A stretch of DNA of 38,513 bases from an uncultured Erysipelotrichaceae bacterium (GTDB lineage Bacteria > Bacillota_I > Bacilli_A > Erysipelotrichales > Erysipelotrichaceae), in contig CALVGQ010000074.1 in assembly GCA_944327135.1 (NCBI GenBank), positions 1 through 38,513 on the forward strand. Direction: 5' to 3'. A program made the translations under genes and the position numbers. Shown piece by piece: positions 1 to 8,618 of the stretch. Position 1 is the stretch's first letter, and the number at the start of each line of letters is the position of its first letter. Below the pieces are notes generated by a model that worked only from the letters and a program-made list of their open reading frames with translations, made no database searches and was not told the origin of the DNA.

Positions 1-160
1 CCTTTCCGGCAGCAGTCAGACAAGAAAAGTGTAAGACTAAAAGCAACAACAGGGAAAGAGGAAATAAGTGAAAGACTAAAATCTACTTCTTACTATTTAA
101 AGTGGAAATAAACTTTTCACTTCACAAAGGAGTTAAAGCGACAAAAACTTGAAAAACCGC
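1..160. other. Intergenic DNA upstream of the str promoter
   Basis: No gene is supported here. The stretch is A-rich and contains an imperfect direct repeat (AAGTGTAAGACTAAAA at 27-42 and AAGTGAAAGACTAAAA at 66-81, one mismatch) and an inverted repeat (AAGTGGAAA 100-108 / TTTTCACTT 114-122, one G-T wobble, 5-nt loop). The hairpin has no T-run after it, so it is not a convincing terminator. The A-rich tract may act as an UP element for the promoter just downstream. The usual upstream neighbours of rpsL (rpoC or an L7Ae-like gene) are not visible. Confidence 0.5.
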
Positions 161-189
161 TTGACAGCGTGCTTGGAGTAGTTTAATAT
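161..189 (+). promoter_or_regulatory. str operon promoter
   Basis: The -35 box TTGACA (161-166) is a perfect consensus, the spacer is 17 bp and the -10 box is TAATAT (184-189). Transcription would start near 196, giving a leader of about 105 nt before rpsL. This is a sigma-A type promoter, as expected for a highly expressed ribosomal operon. Confidence 0.85.
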
Positions 190-198
190 GGTACTTGC

Positions 199-269
199 TT
201 AGCGACTAAGGGGTTTCCATGCGTGGAAACCATTTATTAGGCTAAAGTATGACACACTTGGAACTGTGT
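199..269 (+). promoter_or_regulatory. Structured leader RNA of the str operon
   Basis: The untranslated leader can fold into a long composite stem-loop: TTAGC (199-203) pairs with GCTAA (241-245), CTAA (206-209) with TTAG (237-240), and GGTTTCCA (212-219) with TGGAAACC (224-231) around a TGCG tetraloop. That is 17 paired bases broken only by a 2-nt bulge and one internal loop. A second small hairpin follows (ACACA 252-256 / TGTGT 265-269). Neither is followed by a T-run, so attenuation by simple termination is unlikely. By analogy with other ribosomal operons it may be an autoregulatory site for an encoded protein such as S7 or S12. The fold is read from the sequence; the regulatory role is inference. 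Confidence 0.5.
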
Positions 270-301
270 GCATAAATAAGAGGTTTGAAAGGAGAAAAAA
301 C

Positions 302-721
302 ATGCCAACCATTAACCAGTTAGTTCGTAAAGGCCGTACCAACAAAGTTTGGAAATCGAAATCGCCGGCTTTGAACCGTGGCTTCAACTCATTGCAGCGG
401 AAGGCTACTGCAATTGCATCCCCACAAAAAAGAGGTGTCTGCACCCGTGTCGGTACAATGACCCCGAAAAAACCAAACTCTGCTCTTCGTAAGTATGCTC
501 GTGTACGCTTGAGCAACAACATGGAAGTCACTGCCTATATTCCGGGAATCGGTCACAACCTGCAGGAACACAGTGTTGTTTTGATTCGTGGCGGTCGTGT
601 AAAGGACTTGCCAGGTGTGCGTTATCATATTATCCGTGGAACATTGGATTGCGCCGGTGTGAATGAACGGAAACAGTCTCGCTCGCTGTATGGAGCGAAG
701 AAGCCGAAGGCTAGTAAGTAA
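302..721 (+). CDS. rpsL: 30S ribosomal protein S12
   Basis: 139-residue S12, first gene of the str operon, located at the decoding centre of the small subunit. The start begins [12 protein letters not shown], the family N-terminus, 6 nt after GAAAGGAG; an in-frame ATG 36 nt upstream lies in the leader hairpin and gives a non-family extension, so it was not used. The conserved segment with [11 protein letters not shown], which contains the lysine linked to streptomycin resistance, is intact, as is the [10 protein letters not shown] loop. The C-terminus KKPKASK is of normal length. rpsG follows after 17 nt with its own AGGAGG. Confidence 0.97.
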   Translation: MPTINQLVRKGRTNKVWKSKSPALNRGFNSLQRKATAIASPQKRGVCTRVGTMTPKKPNSALRKYARVRLSNNMEVTAYIPGIGHNLQEHSVVLIRGGRVKDLPGVRYHIIRGTLDCAGVNERKQSRSLYGAKKPKASK

Positions 722-738
722 TTTAGGAGGAAAGAACA

Positions 739-1209
739 ATGCCAAGAAAAGGTTATATTGCAAAAAGAGACGTTTTGCAGGATCCAATCTACAATTCTAA
801 ATTGGTTACTCGCTTAATCAATAAGATCATGCTGGATGGAAAACGCGGTGTTGCCCAGAGCATCCTGTATAACGCATTTGATATCGTTGAAAAGAAGACT
901 GGCCGGGAGCCGATGGAAGTGTTTGAGCAGGCATTAGAAAATATCATGCCGTTGCTGGAGCTGAAGGTTCGTCGTGTTGGCGGTGCAAACTATCAGGTAC
1001 CAGTAGAAGTCAGCAGCGAACGCCGTTTGACTTTAGGACTGCGCTGGTTGGTCAATTACAGCCGTCTGCGTCATGAAAAGACGATGGAACAGCGTCTGGC
1101 TGCAGAAATCATTGATGCTGCCAATGGAACTGGAGCTTCAGTAAAGAAGAAGGATGATACCCATAAGATGGCAGAAGCCAACAAGGCATTTGCTCATTAC
1201 CGCTGGTAA
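739..1209 (+). CDS. rpsG: 30S ribosomal protein S7
   Basis: 156-residue S7, the primary assembly protein of the 16S 3' domain and part of the E site. Starts [12 protein letters not shown] after TTAGGAGG. Conserved blocks such as [34 protein letters not shown] (split here by family description only in part) and the C-terminal HYRW are present and full length. It sits between rpsL and fusA in the canonical order. In enterobacteria S7 is the translational repressor of the str operon; whether that holds here is unknown, but the unusual leader at 199-269 is a candidate target. Confidence 0.97.
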   Translation: MPRKGYIAKRDVLQDPIYNSKLVTRLINKIMLDGKRGVAQSILYNAFDIVEKKTGREPMEVFEQALENIMPLLELKVRRVGGANYQVPVEVSSERRLTLGLRWLVNYSRLRHEKTMEQRLAAEIIDAANGTGASVKKKDDTHKMAEANKAFAHYRW

Positions 1210-1227
1210 GAAAGGAGACCTTCGATT

Positions 1228-3306
1228 ATGCCTCGTGAATATTCACTAGCAAAAACTAGAAATATCGGAATCATGGCGCACATTGATGCCGGTAAAACCA
1301 CAACGACCGAACGGATCCTTTACTACACAGGAGTGACACATAAAATTGGTGAAACGCATGATGGAGCTTCCCAGATGGACTGGATGGCGCAGGAGCAGGA
1401 ACGTGGAATTACGATCACTTCTGCAGCGACGACCGCTCACTGGAAAGAACATCGGATCAACATCATCGATACTCCGGGACACGTGGACTTTACAGTTGAA
1501 GTGGAACGTTCCCTGCGTGTTTTGGACGGTGCGGTGACAGTGCTGGATGCCAAAGCGGGAGTAGAACCGCAGACAGAAACGGTTTGGCGTCAGGCTACCA
1601 GCTATGGTGTACCGCGAATCGTCTTCTGCAACAAGATGGATGCAACGGGCGCGGATTTCATGATGTCAGTTCGTTCGATTGGCGACCGCCTGGGGGCAAA
1701 GGCTGCACCGATTCAGCTGCCAATTGGCGCTGAGAATACATTCAGAGCGATCATCGATATCATTGAGAGAAAGTGCTATACCTATAAGAACGATATGGGA
1801 ACAGACATTGAGGTCAGTGAAGTTCCGGCAGAATACGTGGACGAAATGGAAACTCTGCGGGCCGATCTGATTGAAAAGGTTGCCGATTATGATGATGATC
1901 TGATGATGAAAGTATTGGAAGGAGAAGATCCGACCATTGAGGAAATCAAAGGAGCGATTCGTAAGGGCGTTTGTTCGGCAGATTTCTTCCCGGTTCTGTG
2001 TGGATCGGCTTATAAAAATAAGGGAGTTCAGCTGATGCTGGATGCTGTTATTGATTATCTTCCTTCACCGCTGGATATTCCGGCTATTAAGGGACATCTG
2101 GAAGATGGAACAGAAGAAGCTCGTCATGCAGATGACAACGAACCGTTCTCTGCTTTGGCTTTCAAAGTAGCGACCGACCCATTCGTAGGCCGTCTGACTT
2201 ATTTCCGGGTTTATTCAGGTACAGCGACATCGGGAAGCTATGTTTTGAATGCAACCAAAGATCAGCGTGAACGGTTTGGACGTATCGTTCAGATGCATGC
2301 GAACCATCGTGCAGAAATCACAGAAGTTTATTCCGGTGATATCGCTGCAGCGGTAGGATTGAAAGTGACCACGACCGGAGATACCTTGTGTGATGAAAAA
2401 GCACCGATCATTCTGGAATCCATGGTCTTCCCGGAACCAGTTATTCAGATGTCAGTGGAGCCAAAGACCAAAGCGGATTCTGATAAGATGGGCATTGCGC
2501 TGGGAAAACTGGCTGAAGAAGATCCGACCTTCAAGACTTATACGGATGAAGAAACCGGTCAGACGATCATTGCTGGTATGGGTGAGCTGCATTTGGATAT
2601 CATCGTAGACCGGATGCGCCGTGAATTCAAGGTAGAATGCAACGTAGGAGCACCGCAGGTTGCTTACCGTGAAACGATTCGCAGCAGTGCGGATTGCGAA
2701 GGTAAATTCGTTCGTCAGTCTGGTGGACGCGGACAGTACGGTCATGTTTGGATCAAGTTTGAACCAAATGAAGAGGGCAAAGGTTTCGAATTTATCGATG
2801 CAGTTGTTGGCGGAACGGTTCCTCGTGAATACATCAAACCAACTCAGGAAGGTTTGACAGCAGCATTAGAAAACGGATTGGTTTATGGATATCCGGTTGT
2901 CGATATCAAGGCGACATTGTTCGATGGTTCTTACCATGAGGTCGACTCTTCCGAAATGGCGTTTAAGATTGCTGCCAGCATGGCTTTGAAAGAAGCAGCA
3001 AAGAAATGTAAACCGGTTCTTTTGGAGCCAATCATGAGCGTGGATGTCACTGCTCCGGCGGATTATCTGGGTTCGGTCATGGGGGATATCACCAAGCGCC
3101 GTGGACAGATCCGGGAGCAGGAAGAAAAGCACAATGCGATTACAGTTAAAGCGTTTGTTCCGCTTTCTGAAATGTTTGGTTATGCGACCGATCTGCGTTC
3201 CTTTACTCAGGGCCGCGGAAACTACATCATGCAGATGGACCACTATTCTGAAGTTCCAAAGAGCATTGCTGAAAAAGTAGCCAAGAAAAACGCTAACGAA
3301 GAATAA
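1228..3306 (+). CDS. fusA: Elongation factor G
   Basis: 692-residue translational GTPase that drives translocation and, with RRF, ribosome recycling. The GTPase motifs are clear: AHIDAGKTT at residues 17-25 (P loop), a GITITSA switch I segment, DTPGH near residues 82-86 (G3) and NKMD near 136-139 (G4). Domains II to V follow, including the domain [11 protein letters not shown] segment. Length is standard. RBS AAGGAG lies shortly upstream and the gene is 18 nt after rpsG, so it is part of the str transcript. A 71-nt gap with a possible internal promoter separates it from tuf. Confidence 0.97.
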   Translation: MPREYSLAKTRNIGIMAHIDAGKTTTTERILYYTGVTHKIGETHDGASQMDWMAQEQERGITITSAATTAHWKEHRINIIDTPGHVDFTVEVERSLRVLDGAVTVLDAKAGVEPQTETVWRQATSYGVPRIVFCNKMDATGADFMMSVRSIGDRLGAKAAPIQLPIGAENTFRAIIDIIERKCYTYKNDMGTDIEVSEVPAEYVDEMETLRADLIEKVADYDDDLMMKVLEGEDPTIEEIKGAIRKGVCSADFFPVLCGSAYKNKGVQLMLDAVIDYLPSPLDIPAIKGHLEDGTEEARHADDNEPFSALAFKVATDPFVGRLTYFRVYSGTATSGSYVLNATKDQRERFGRIVQMHANHRAEITEVYSGDIAAAVGLKVTTTGDTLCDEKAPIILESMVFPEPVIQMSVEPKTKADSDKMGIALGKLAEEDPTFKTYTDEETGQTIIAGMGELHLDIIVDRMRREFKVECNVGAPQVAYRETIRSSADCEGKFVRQSGGRGQYGHVWIKFEPNEEGKGFEFIDAVVGGTVPREYIKPTQEGLTAALENGLVYGYPVVDIKATLFDGSYHEVDSSEMAFKIAASMALKEAAKKCKPVLLEPIMSVDVTAPADYLGSVMGDITKRRGQIREQEEKHNAITVKAFVPLSEMFGYATDLRSFTQGRGNYIMQMDHYSEVPKSIAEKVAKKNANEE

Positions 3307-3311
3307 TCAGC

Positions 3312-3340
3312 TTGATTTCTTCTAGGGTTTATCTTAAAAT
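3312..3340 (+). promoter_or_regulatory. Possible internal promoter for tuf
   Basis: In the fusA-tuf gap, TTGATT (3312-3317) and TAAAAT (3335-3340) are separated by exactly 17 bp. A separate tuf promoter is common because EF-Tu is needed in excess over EF-G. Each box deviates by one or two positions from consensus, so the call is tentative. Confidence 0.45.
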
Positions 3341-3377
3341 AAATATGGCTTAATTAAAAAATTAGGAGGAATTTGCA

Positions 3378-4562
3378 ATGGCAAAAGAGAAGTTTGACAG
3401 ATCGAAAGCGCATGTTAACATTGGTACCATTGGACACGTTGACCATGGAAAGACCACATTGACTGCGGCTATTACTAACCACCTGGCTAAGACCGGTATG
3501 GCAGAAGCTAAAGCCTATGACCAGATCGACGGAGCTCCTGAAGAAAAAGCTCGTGGTATCACGATTAACACAGCTCACGTTGAATATCAGACAGCAACGC
3601 GTCACTATGCTCACGTTGACTGCCCGGGACATGCTGACTATGTTAAGAACATGATCACCGGTGCTGCTCAGATGGATGGAGCGATCCTGGTTGTTGCTGC
3701 TACTGATGGACCAATGCCACAGACTCGTGAACACATCCTGCTGGCTCGTCAGGTAGGCGTTCCTAGCATGGTTGTTTTCCTGAACAAGTGCGATATGGTT
3801 GACGATGAAGAACTGATTGATCTGGTTGAGATGGAAGTTCGTGATCTGTTGTCTGAATATGGATTCGATGGAGAAAATACTCCAATCATCCGTGGTTCTG
3901 CCCTGAAGGCTCTGGAAGGAGATCCGACTTGGGAAGCAAAGATTGACGAATTGATGGAAGCTGTTGATACTTGGATCAAAGAACCAGCCCGTGAAACTGA
4001 CAAGCCATTCCTGATGGCAGTAGAAGACGTCTTCACGATTACTGGACGTGGAACTGTAGCAACCGGACGTGTTGAACGTGGTATGCTGAAGCTGGGCGAA
4101 GAAGTTGAAATCGTTGGTATCAAACCGACCAAGAAGACTGTTGTTACCGGTATCGAAATGTTCCGTAAGCTGCTGGACTTTGCTGAAGCTGGAGATAACA
4201 TCGGTGCGCTGCTGCGTGGTGTAAACCGTGATGAAGTTGAACGTGGACAGGTTCTTGCTAAACCGGGAAGCGTTACTCCGCATACTCAGTTCAAAGCTCA
4301 GGTTTATATCCTGACTAAAGAAGAAGGCGGACGTCATACGCCATTTGTTTCGAACTATCGTCCTCAGTTCTATTTCCGTACAACGGACGTAACAGGAGTT
4401 ATTCAGCTGCCAGAAGGAACAGAAATGGTTATGCCAGGCGACAACATTGAAATGACGGTTGAGCTGATCGCTCCAATCGCGGTTGAACAGAATACCAAGT
4501 TCTCTATCCGTGAAGGCGGACGGACAGTTGGTTCTGGAAACGTTACTGAGATCATTAAATAA
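3378..4562 (+). CDS. tuf: Elongation factor Tu
   Basis: 394-residue GTPase that delivers aminoacyl-tRNA to the ribosomal A site. GHVDHGKTT at residues 19-27, the [11 protein letters not shown] switch I segment, DCPGH near 81-85 and NKCD near 136-139 are all intact, followed by the two beta-barrel domains. It starts after TTAGGAGG with 9 nt spacing. It is the last gene of the str operon, closed by a strong terminator. In Bacillus tuf is close to rpsJ; here 16 kb of unrelated genes separate them. Confidence 0.98.
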   Translation: MAKEKFDRSKAHVNIGTIGHVDHGKTTLTAAITNHLAKTGMAEAKAYDQIDGAPEEKARGITINTAHVEYQTATRHYAHVDCPGHADYVKNMITGAAQMDGAILVVAATDGPMPQTREHILLARQVGVPSMVVFLNKCDMVDDEELIDLVEMEVRDLLSEYGFDGENTPIIRGSALKALEGDPTWEAKIDELMEAVDTWIKEPARETDKPFLMAVEDVFTITGRGTVATGRVERGMLKLGEEVEIVGIKPTKKTVVTGIEMFRKLLDFAEAGDNIGALLRGVNRDEVERGQVLAKPGSVTPHTQFKAQVYILTKEEGGRHTPFVSNYRPQFYFRTTDVTGVIQLPEGTEMVMPGDNIEMTVELIAPIAVEQNTKFSIREGGRTVGSGNVTEIIK

Positions 4563-4572
4563 ATTTCAAAGT

Positions 4573-4602
4573 AGAGACGCATTCACGCGTCTCTTTTTTT
4601 TT
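4573..4602 (+). terminator. Terminator of the str operon
   Basis: Perfect 8-bp stem AGAGACGC (4573-4580) / GCGTCTCT (4587-4594), 6-nt loop, then nine T residues to 4602. Rho-independent terminator of textbook quality directly after tuf. Confidence 0.95.
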
Positions 4603-4617
4603 ACATTGAAGTTGAGC

Positions 4618-4645
4618 TTGCGGTTAGCGGACAATCAGGTATAAT
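4618..4645 (+). promoter_or_regulatory. Promoter of the MATE gene
   Basis: TATAAT at 4640-4645 with TTGCGG at 4618-4623 and a 16-bp spacer. The inferred start is only about 14 nt before the ATG at 4666, so the Shine-Dalgarno sequence is at the very 5' end of the message. Confidence 0.6.
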
Positions 4646-4665
4646 GACATAGAGGAGTGGGCGCG

Positions 4666-6057
4666 ATGGAAAAAAGGGGACTAACGACAAAAATCGATAT
4701 GGTTAACGGACCGCTGCTGAAAAATATTTTTCTGTTTTCGGTTCCGCTGATGTTTACGAATTTTTTGCAGATGCTGTTCAATACGGCGGATACGGTGGTC
4801 GTTGGCAAGTTTGCAGGCGAGGTTGCCTTGGCGGCAGTGGGAGCGACAGGATCAATCGTATTTTTGATTACATCCATTTTTAATGGGTTAGGGATCGGGG
4901 CCAATGTCGTTATTGCGCGGTTAATAGGAAGGCAAGATGAGGAACTGGTCAGCAAAGCTGTGCATACTTCCATGATGATGGCCATCGTAAGCGGAATCTT
5001 GCTATCTGTTGCGGGGATCGTTTTTGCGAAGAGCCTGCTGATGATGGTTTCGACTCCTAGTGATATATTGGATCTGAGCGGTCTTTATATGAAGATCTAT
5101 TTTTCCGGAGCGCTTTTTCTTTTGATCTACAACTTGGGTTCTGCGGTTTTGCGCTCCAAAGGAGATACGCAGCGTCCGTTGATTTTTTTGTGTGTCAGCG
5201 GCGGATTGAATATTGTGCTGAATTTGTTCTTTGTGATTGTCTTTCAATGGAGTGTGGCCGGGGTCGCCTTGGCGACGGTCATTTCGGAAGGGGTGGCTGC
5301 CTTTCTGGTTGTTCGAACTCTTTGCCGGGAAAATGATGCAACCCGATTGACCTTGAATCAGCTGAAATTGGATCGTCATCTGACCTGGGAGATCCTTCGA
5401 ATCGGGCTTCCGGCGGGAATCCAGGGAATGGTTTTTTCACTTAGCAATGTGGTGATCCAGTCGAGCATCAATTCTTTTAATTCTTCCACGATCGTCGCGG
5501 CCAACAGTGCCGCATCCAATCTGGAGAACTTTGTTTATATAGGAACGATGGCATTCAATCAGGCAACGGTGACCTTTACCAGTCAAAATCTTGGGGCCAA
5601 CAAAAAAGAAGCCATTTTTAAGATCATGGGAATCACCCTGATTCTTACCGCGATCTCCGCTTTTGGGATTGGAGCGGGTTTGGCTTATTTTGGGCCGGTT
5701 TTGTTGGGGTTTTATACCAACGAGGCGGCAGTCATCGAAACAGGGATGCTCCGGCTGACGATTGTAACGCTGTGGCTTGGCATGAATGGGATCCTCGATG
5801 TGTTTGTCAGCTCCATGCGGGGCATGGGGTATTCGACTGTTCCGACAGTGGTTATGCTGGTGGGAATCTGCGGGGTGCGCTTGCTTTGGCTGGCGATGGT
5901 GTTTGCACAGCTTCGTACATTGGAATCCATTTATTTGTGTTTCCCAATCAGCTGGCTGGTTACGGGATTTGTTCAGGCGGGATTGTGGATTAAAATTTAC
6001 CGTTCTATGATGAAAAAAAAGAGAAGGAATTTTTTGAATCGTGAAATAATCATCTGA
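4666..6057 (+). CDS. MATE family multidrug/Na+ antiporter
   Basis: 463-residue integral membrane protein with about 12 hydrophobic segments in two six-helix halves, the MATE fold. The opening NGPLLKNIFLFSVPLMFTNF and the segment NTADTVVVGKFAGEVALAAVG near residues 40-60 are characteristic, as is SAVLRSKGDTQRP in the loop before helix 5. These proteins export cationic drugs or metabolites in exchange for Na+ or H+; the substrate cannot be read from sequence. AGAGGAG at 4651-4657 fits an ATG at 4666; a GTG at 4657 overlaps that RBS and was rejected. The lysine/arginine-rich tail (KKKRRN) is cytoplasmic. It is probably monocistronic: its own promoter precedes it and a separate promoter serves the next gene. 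Confidence 0.88.
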   Translation: MEKRGLTTKIDMVNGPLLKNIFLFSVPLMFTNFLQMLFNTADTVVVGKFAGEVALAAVGATGSIVFLITSIFNGLGIGANVVIARLIGRQDEELVSKAVHTSMMMAIVSGILLSVAGIVFAKSLLMMVSTPSDILDLSGLYMKIYFSGALFLLIYNLGSAVLRSKGDTQRPLIFLCVSGGLNIVLNLFFVIVFQWSVAGVALATVISEGVAAFLVVRTLCRENDATRLTLNQLKLDRHLTWEILRIGLPAGIQGMVFSLSNVVIQSSINSFNSSTIVAANSAASNLENFVYIGTMAFNQATVTFTSQNLGANKKEAIFKIMGITLILTAISAFGIGAGLAYFGPVLLGFYTNEAAVIETGMLRLTIVTLWLGMNGILDVFVSSMRGMGYSTVPTVVMLVGICGVRLLWLAMVFAQLRTLESIYLCFPISWLVTGFVQAGLWIKIYRSMMKKKRRNFLNREIII

Positions 6058-6114
6058 ATATTAGAGACCTGAAAGATTTTTTTAACAAAAAGAAGATGAA
6101 GCTCCGTGGGACAA

Positions 6115-6156
6115 TTAAGAAGCAAGAAAAAGCAGACAGCTTCGCAGGCTTCTTAA
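6115..6156. repeat. Perfect 9-bp inverted repeat with nested hairpin
   Basis: TTAAGAAGC (6115-6123) and GCTTCTTAA (6148-6156) are exact reverse complements, and the 24-nt interval holds a second small stem (AAGC 6130-6133 / GCTT 6139-6142). No T-run follows, so it is not an obvious terminator for the MATE gene. It ends 4 bp before the -35 box of the next gene and could be an operator or an RNA 3' end. Confidence 0.4.
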
Positions 6157-6160
6157 AGCC

Positions 6161-6189
6161 TTTACACGGTTTAAGAACTATGATAAAAT
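6161..6189 (+). promoter_or_regulatory. Promoter of the DUF1622 gene
   Basis: TTTACA (6161-6166), 17-bp spacer, TAAAAT (6184-6189). The -10 box ends 26 nt before the ATG at 6215, matching the short-leader pattern of other genes in this block. Confidence 0.55.
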
Positions 6190-6214
6190 AATAAAGTAAG
6201 AATTGAGGATGAGT

Positions 6215-6625
6215 ATGCAGATTTTACAGGAAATTATTTTTCAGGGCGGGGAAATTGCAGTTCTTTTGTTTGAACTGCTGGCGCTGATCATGGTCGTTTT
6301 TGCGGGATGCAAGGGAATCTTGTCTTTGTTTCATCATGATGAAGACAATGTTGCTTTAGCACTTTTGAAAGGATTTTCGATTGGACTTTCTTTTCTTCTG
6401 GGAGCGGAGATTTTAAAGACAATCGTTCTTCAGGAGGTCAGTGAATTGCTGATGGTGGGCGGCGTCATTATTATGCGCGTGGCCTTATCGGTTTTGATTC
6501 ACTGGGAAATGAAACAGGAACAAAAAGAGCGGGAACTGGAAGAACATTCACGTAAGATCGAACTGGCGAACCAGGTGATCGATCATCATCAGAAAAAAAT
6601 GAGTCAACAAGGAGAGGAGGATTAA
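6215..6625 (+). CDS. DUF1622-type small membrane protein
   Basis: 136 residues. Three hydrophobic stretches (roughly residues 9-32, 47-65 and 73-92) are followed by a charged, probably coiled-coil C-terminal tail rich in Glu, Lys and Gln with a His-His-Gln end. The overall plan, including the central LLKGFSIGLSFLLGAEILKTI block, fits the uncharacterised DUF1622 family of inner-membrane proteins. Function is unknown. The start was placed at 6215 because GAGG (6205-6208) is 6 nt away; an ATG at 6209 touches that RBS. The terminator at 6615-6639 overlaps its stop codon, so it looks monocistronic. Confidence 0.7.
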   Translation: MQILQEIIFQGGEIAVLLFELLALIMVVFAGCKGILSLFHHDEDNVALALLKGFSIGLSFLLGAEILKTIVLQEVSELLMVGGVIIMRVALSVLIHWEMKQEQKERELEEHSRKIELANQVIDHHQKKMSQQGEED

Positions 6626-6639
6626 TTCCCCTCCTTTTT
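6615..6639 (+). terminator. Terminator overlapping the DUF1622 stop codon
   Basis: AGGAGG (6615-6620) pairs with CCTCCT (6630-6635) across a 9-nt loop, followed by a T-run to 6639. The stop codon TAA (6623-6625) lies in the loop, so the last codons double as the terminator stem. Confidence 0.6.
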
Positions 6640-6652
6640 CTATGGATTTCTG

Positions 6653-6661
6653 TGATATAAT
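6653..6661 (+). promoter_or_regulatory. Extended -10 promoter of the DUF975/ATP-grasp unit
   Basis: TATAAT at 6656-6661 preceded by TGA (6653-6655), an extended -10 element that can compensate for the lack of a recognisable -35. The box ends 25 nt before the ATG at 6686. Confidence 0.6.
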
Positions 6662-6685
6662 CATAGAAAAGAAGGAGGCTCTAAG

Positions 6686-7384
6686 ATGGATCGCATTCAG
6701 CTAAAAAATCAGGCTAAAAAAAGAATGGGGACTGCGCTGGGATTTTTTCTGATCATGGCTTTCTTAGGGTATCTTGTCAGCCTTTCTTTTCTTCAGTATT
6801 CTGTTGATCTTGAAAGCTGGCAGGTAACGATTCTGCTGGCTCAGATTCCGGTTAAGGTTCTTACTTCAGCCGAAGCGCAATGGGCCCTGCAGAAAATAGG
6901 ACTTTTTGTGATTGTTTATACGATCTTGATTGGTTATCCTTTTGAGTATGGCTTTAAAAACTGCTTTTTAGCGGCATGCCGGGGAGAATTTCATCTGAAC
7001 AGGCTGTTGGATGGATTCAAAGAAGGCTATTCTCGTGTCATGACGGTATTTGTTTTCCGCGATTTATCTATTTTCCTGTGGAGCTGTCTTTTTCTGCTTC
7101 CTGGGTTGATGAAGGCTTATAGCTATCGGTTTGTTCCTTATTTGGCGAAGGAACACCCGGAATTGTCGCCGATGGCGATCCTGCGGCTTTCTTCTTCGAT
7201 GACTGCAGGGCTTCGATGGCAGATCTTTGTTTTGGATCTTTCTTTTTTGGGGTGGAAAATTCTGGAGAATTTGACTTATGGAATGAGCCGATTGTACTCA
7301 GGGCCCTATTACCAGCTGACGGATGCGGGGTTGTATCAGCAAATTCATCAGCAATGGATCTTAGAAAACGGGGAAATGGATTAA
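6686..7384 (+). CDS. DUF975-type integral membrane protein
   Basis: 232 residues with about five hydrophobic segments. The N-terminal amphipathic start (residues 1-14, QLKNQAKKRMG), the central FKNCFLAACRGE segment, the RDLSIFLWSCLFLLPGLMKAYSY helix (quoted here only to mark residues about 129-152) and the C-terminal LDLSFLGWKILENLT match the DUF975 family of Firmicutes membrane proteins. Function is unknown. AGGAGG lies about 8 nt upstream. There is no terminator between it and the ATP-grasp gene 32 nt downstream, so the two are probably co-transcribed, which makes a link to the ligase/esterase genes possible but unproven. Confidence 0.72.
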   Translation: MDRIQLKNQAKKRMGTALGFFLIMAFLGYLVSLSFLQYSVDLESWQVTILLAQIPVKVLTSAEAQWALQKIGLFVIVYTILIGYPFEYGFKNCFLAACRGEFHLNRLLDGFKEGYSRVMTVFVFRDLSIFLWSCLFLLPGLMKAYSYRFVPYLAKEHPELSPMAILRLSSSMTAGLRWQIFVLDLSFLGWKILENLTYGMSRLYSGPYYQLTDAGLYQQIHQQWILENGEMD

Positions 7385-7416
7385 AAAGAAATGCTATTAT
7401 AAAGGGGGATTAGCGC

Positions 7417-8610
7417 ATGAATTTTATTTTTTTGTCACCGAACTTTCCAGAAAACTATTGGAATTTTTGCCGTGGTCTTAAAAACAATGGCATTCGAACA
7501 CTTGGAATCGGAGATGCCGCTTATGACGAGCTTCGTCCGGAGCTAAAAGAAGCGTTGGATGAGTACTATCAGGTGGGCAGCCTGGAAAATTATGATGAAG
7601 TGTATCGTGGGTGTGCGTTCTTTGCTTACAAATACGGAAAGATCGACTGGCTGGAGTCCAACAATGAATACTGGTTGGAGCGGGATGCCCAGCTGCGCGA
7701 AGATTTTAATGTGCGGACCGGAGTGCATCCGCAGCAGATTCGCACGATTCGCTATAAAAGCGGTATGAAAGCATTTTACGAAAAAGCCGGAGTGAAAACC
7801 GCCCGCTATCATTTGACGTCCACTTTCGAGGAAGGAAAAAAATTTATTGAGCAGGTGGGCTATCCAGTAGTGGTAAAACCGGATAATGGCATGGGAGCGG
7901 CAAAAACCTATAAGATCAACAACGAACAGGAGCTCACACAGTTTTATTCGATTCAGCACGAAACCCAGATGATCATGGAGGAGTTCATTACCGGGCTGTT
8001 GGTTTCCTATGACGGCATTGCCAATCGTGAGAAGCAGATCGTTTATGAGACCAGCCATGTATTTCCAACTCCGATCATGGATATTGTCAATGATCAGCGG
8101 GATGTCTACTTTTATTCATTGAAAGAAGTGCCCGAGGATCTTCGCCAGATCGGACGGCGTGTCGTAGAGGCCTTTGATACCAATAGCCGGTTCTTTCATT
8201 GCGAATATTTTCGCCTGACCCAGGCAAAGGAGGGCTTAGGGGAAGTGGGCGATATTGTGGGCCTTGAGGTCAATATGCGTCCGCCAGGAGGCAATACTCC
8301 AGATATGATGAATTATGCTCGGAATATCAATGTTTATCAGATTTGGGCCAACATGGTCGCTTATAATGACGGCTATTATGATTTTTCAACGCCAAGTACG
8401 TTTTGTGTATATGCATCCCGTCGTGATGAGCATCAGTACCGCACGCCTTTGAATGAGGTTGCGGATCGATATCAGGCTCACTTGGTAATGAATCAGCGGG
8501 TTCCGCAGGCGCTTTCTTTGGCGATGGGCAACAGCATGCTGGTGGCACGCTTTGACAGCATGGAAGAGGCAGAACGTTTTATTTCAGATGTGGTGGAAGA
8601 TCATCGCTAG
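7417..8610 (+). CDS. ATP-grasp carboxylate ligase, uncharacterised
   Basis: 397 residues. The N-terminal part (1-110) looks like a Rossmann-type pre-ATP-grasp domain starting MNFIFLSPNFPENYW. The ATP-grasp core is marked by YPVVVKPDNGMGA with Lys154, the MEEF segment near residues 187-190, HCEYF with Glu263 and GLEVNMRPPGG with Glu284 and Asn286, the usual nucleotide and Mg2+ ligands. Such enzymes activate a carboxylate as acyl phosphate and join it to an amine, thiol or other nucleophile. The substrate is not predictable. AAAGGGGG at 7401-7408 precedes the ATG. The next gene starts 8 nt after its stop, indicating tight coupling with the esterase. Database products for this type are often vague (carbamoyl-phosphate-synthase-like or biotin-carboxylase-like); I would not assign either role. 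Confidence 0.75.
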   Translation: MNFIFLSPNFPENYWNFCRGLKNNGIRTLGIGDAAYDELRPELKEALDEYYQVGSLENYDEVYRGCAFFAYKYGKIDWLESNNEYWLERDAQLREDFNVRTGVHPQQIRTIRYKSGMKAFYEKAGVKTARYHLTSTFEEGKKFIEQVGYPVVVKPDNGMGAAKTYKINNEQELTQFYSIQHETQMIMEEFITGLLVSYDGIANREKQIVYETSHVFPTPIMDIVNDQRDVYFYSLKEVPEDLRQIGRRVVEAFDTNSRFFHCEYFRLTQAKEGLGEVGDIVGLEVNMRPPGGNTPDMMNYARNINVYQIWANMVAYNDGYYDFSTPSTFCVYASRRDEHQYRTPLNEVADRYQAHLVMNQRVPQALSLAMGNSMLVARFDSMEEAERFISDVVEDHR

Positions 8611-8618
8611 GAGAAATC

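Noticed and set aside
100-122. Terminator at the end of an upstream gene
   Set aside because: The inverted repeat is weak (A/T-rich with a wobble) and not followed by a T-run.
3354-4337. 327-codon minus-strand frame across tuf
   Set aside because: Antisense to a highly conserved, highly expressed gene; Ser/Phe/Asn-rich shadow translation without a start signal.
7392-7400. TGCTATTAT as a separate extended -10 promoter for the ATP-grasp gene
   Set aside because: It abuts the Shine-Dalgarno (7401-7408), so a transcript from it would start inside the RBS. The gene is more likely served by the promoter at 6656.
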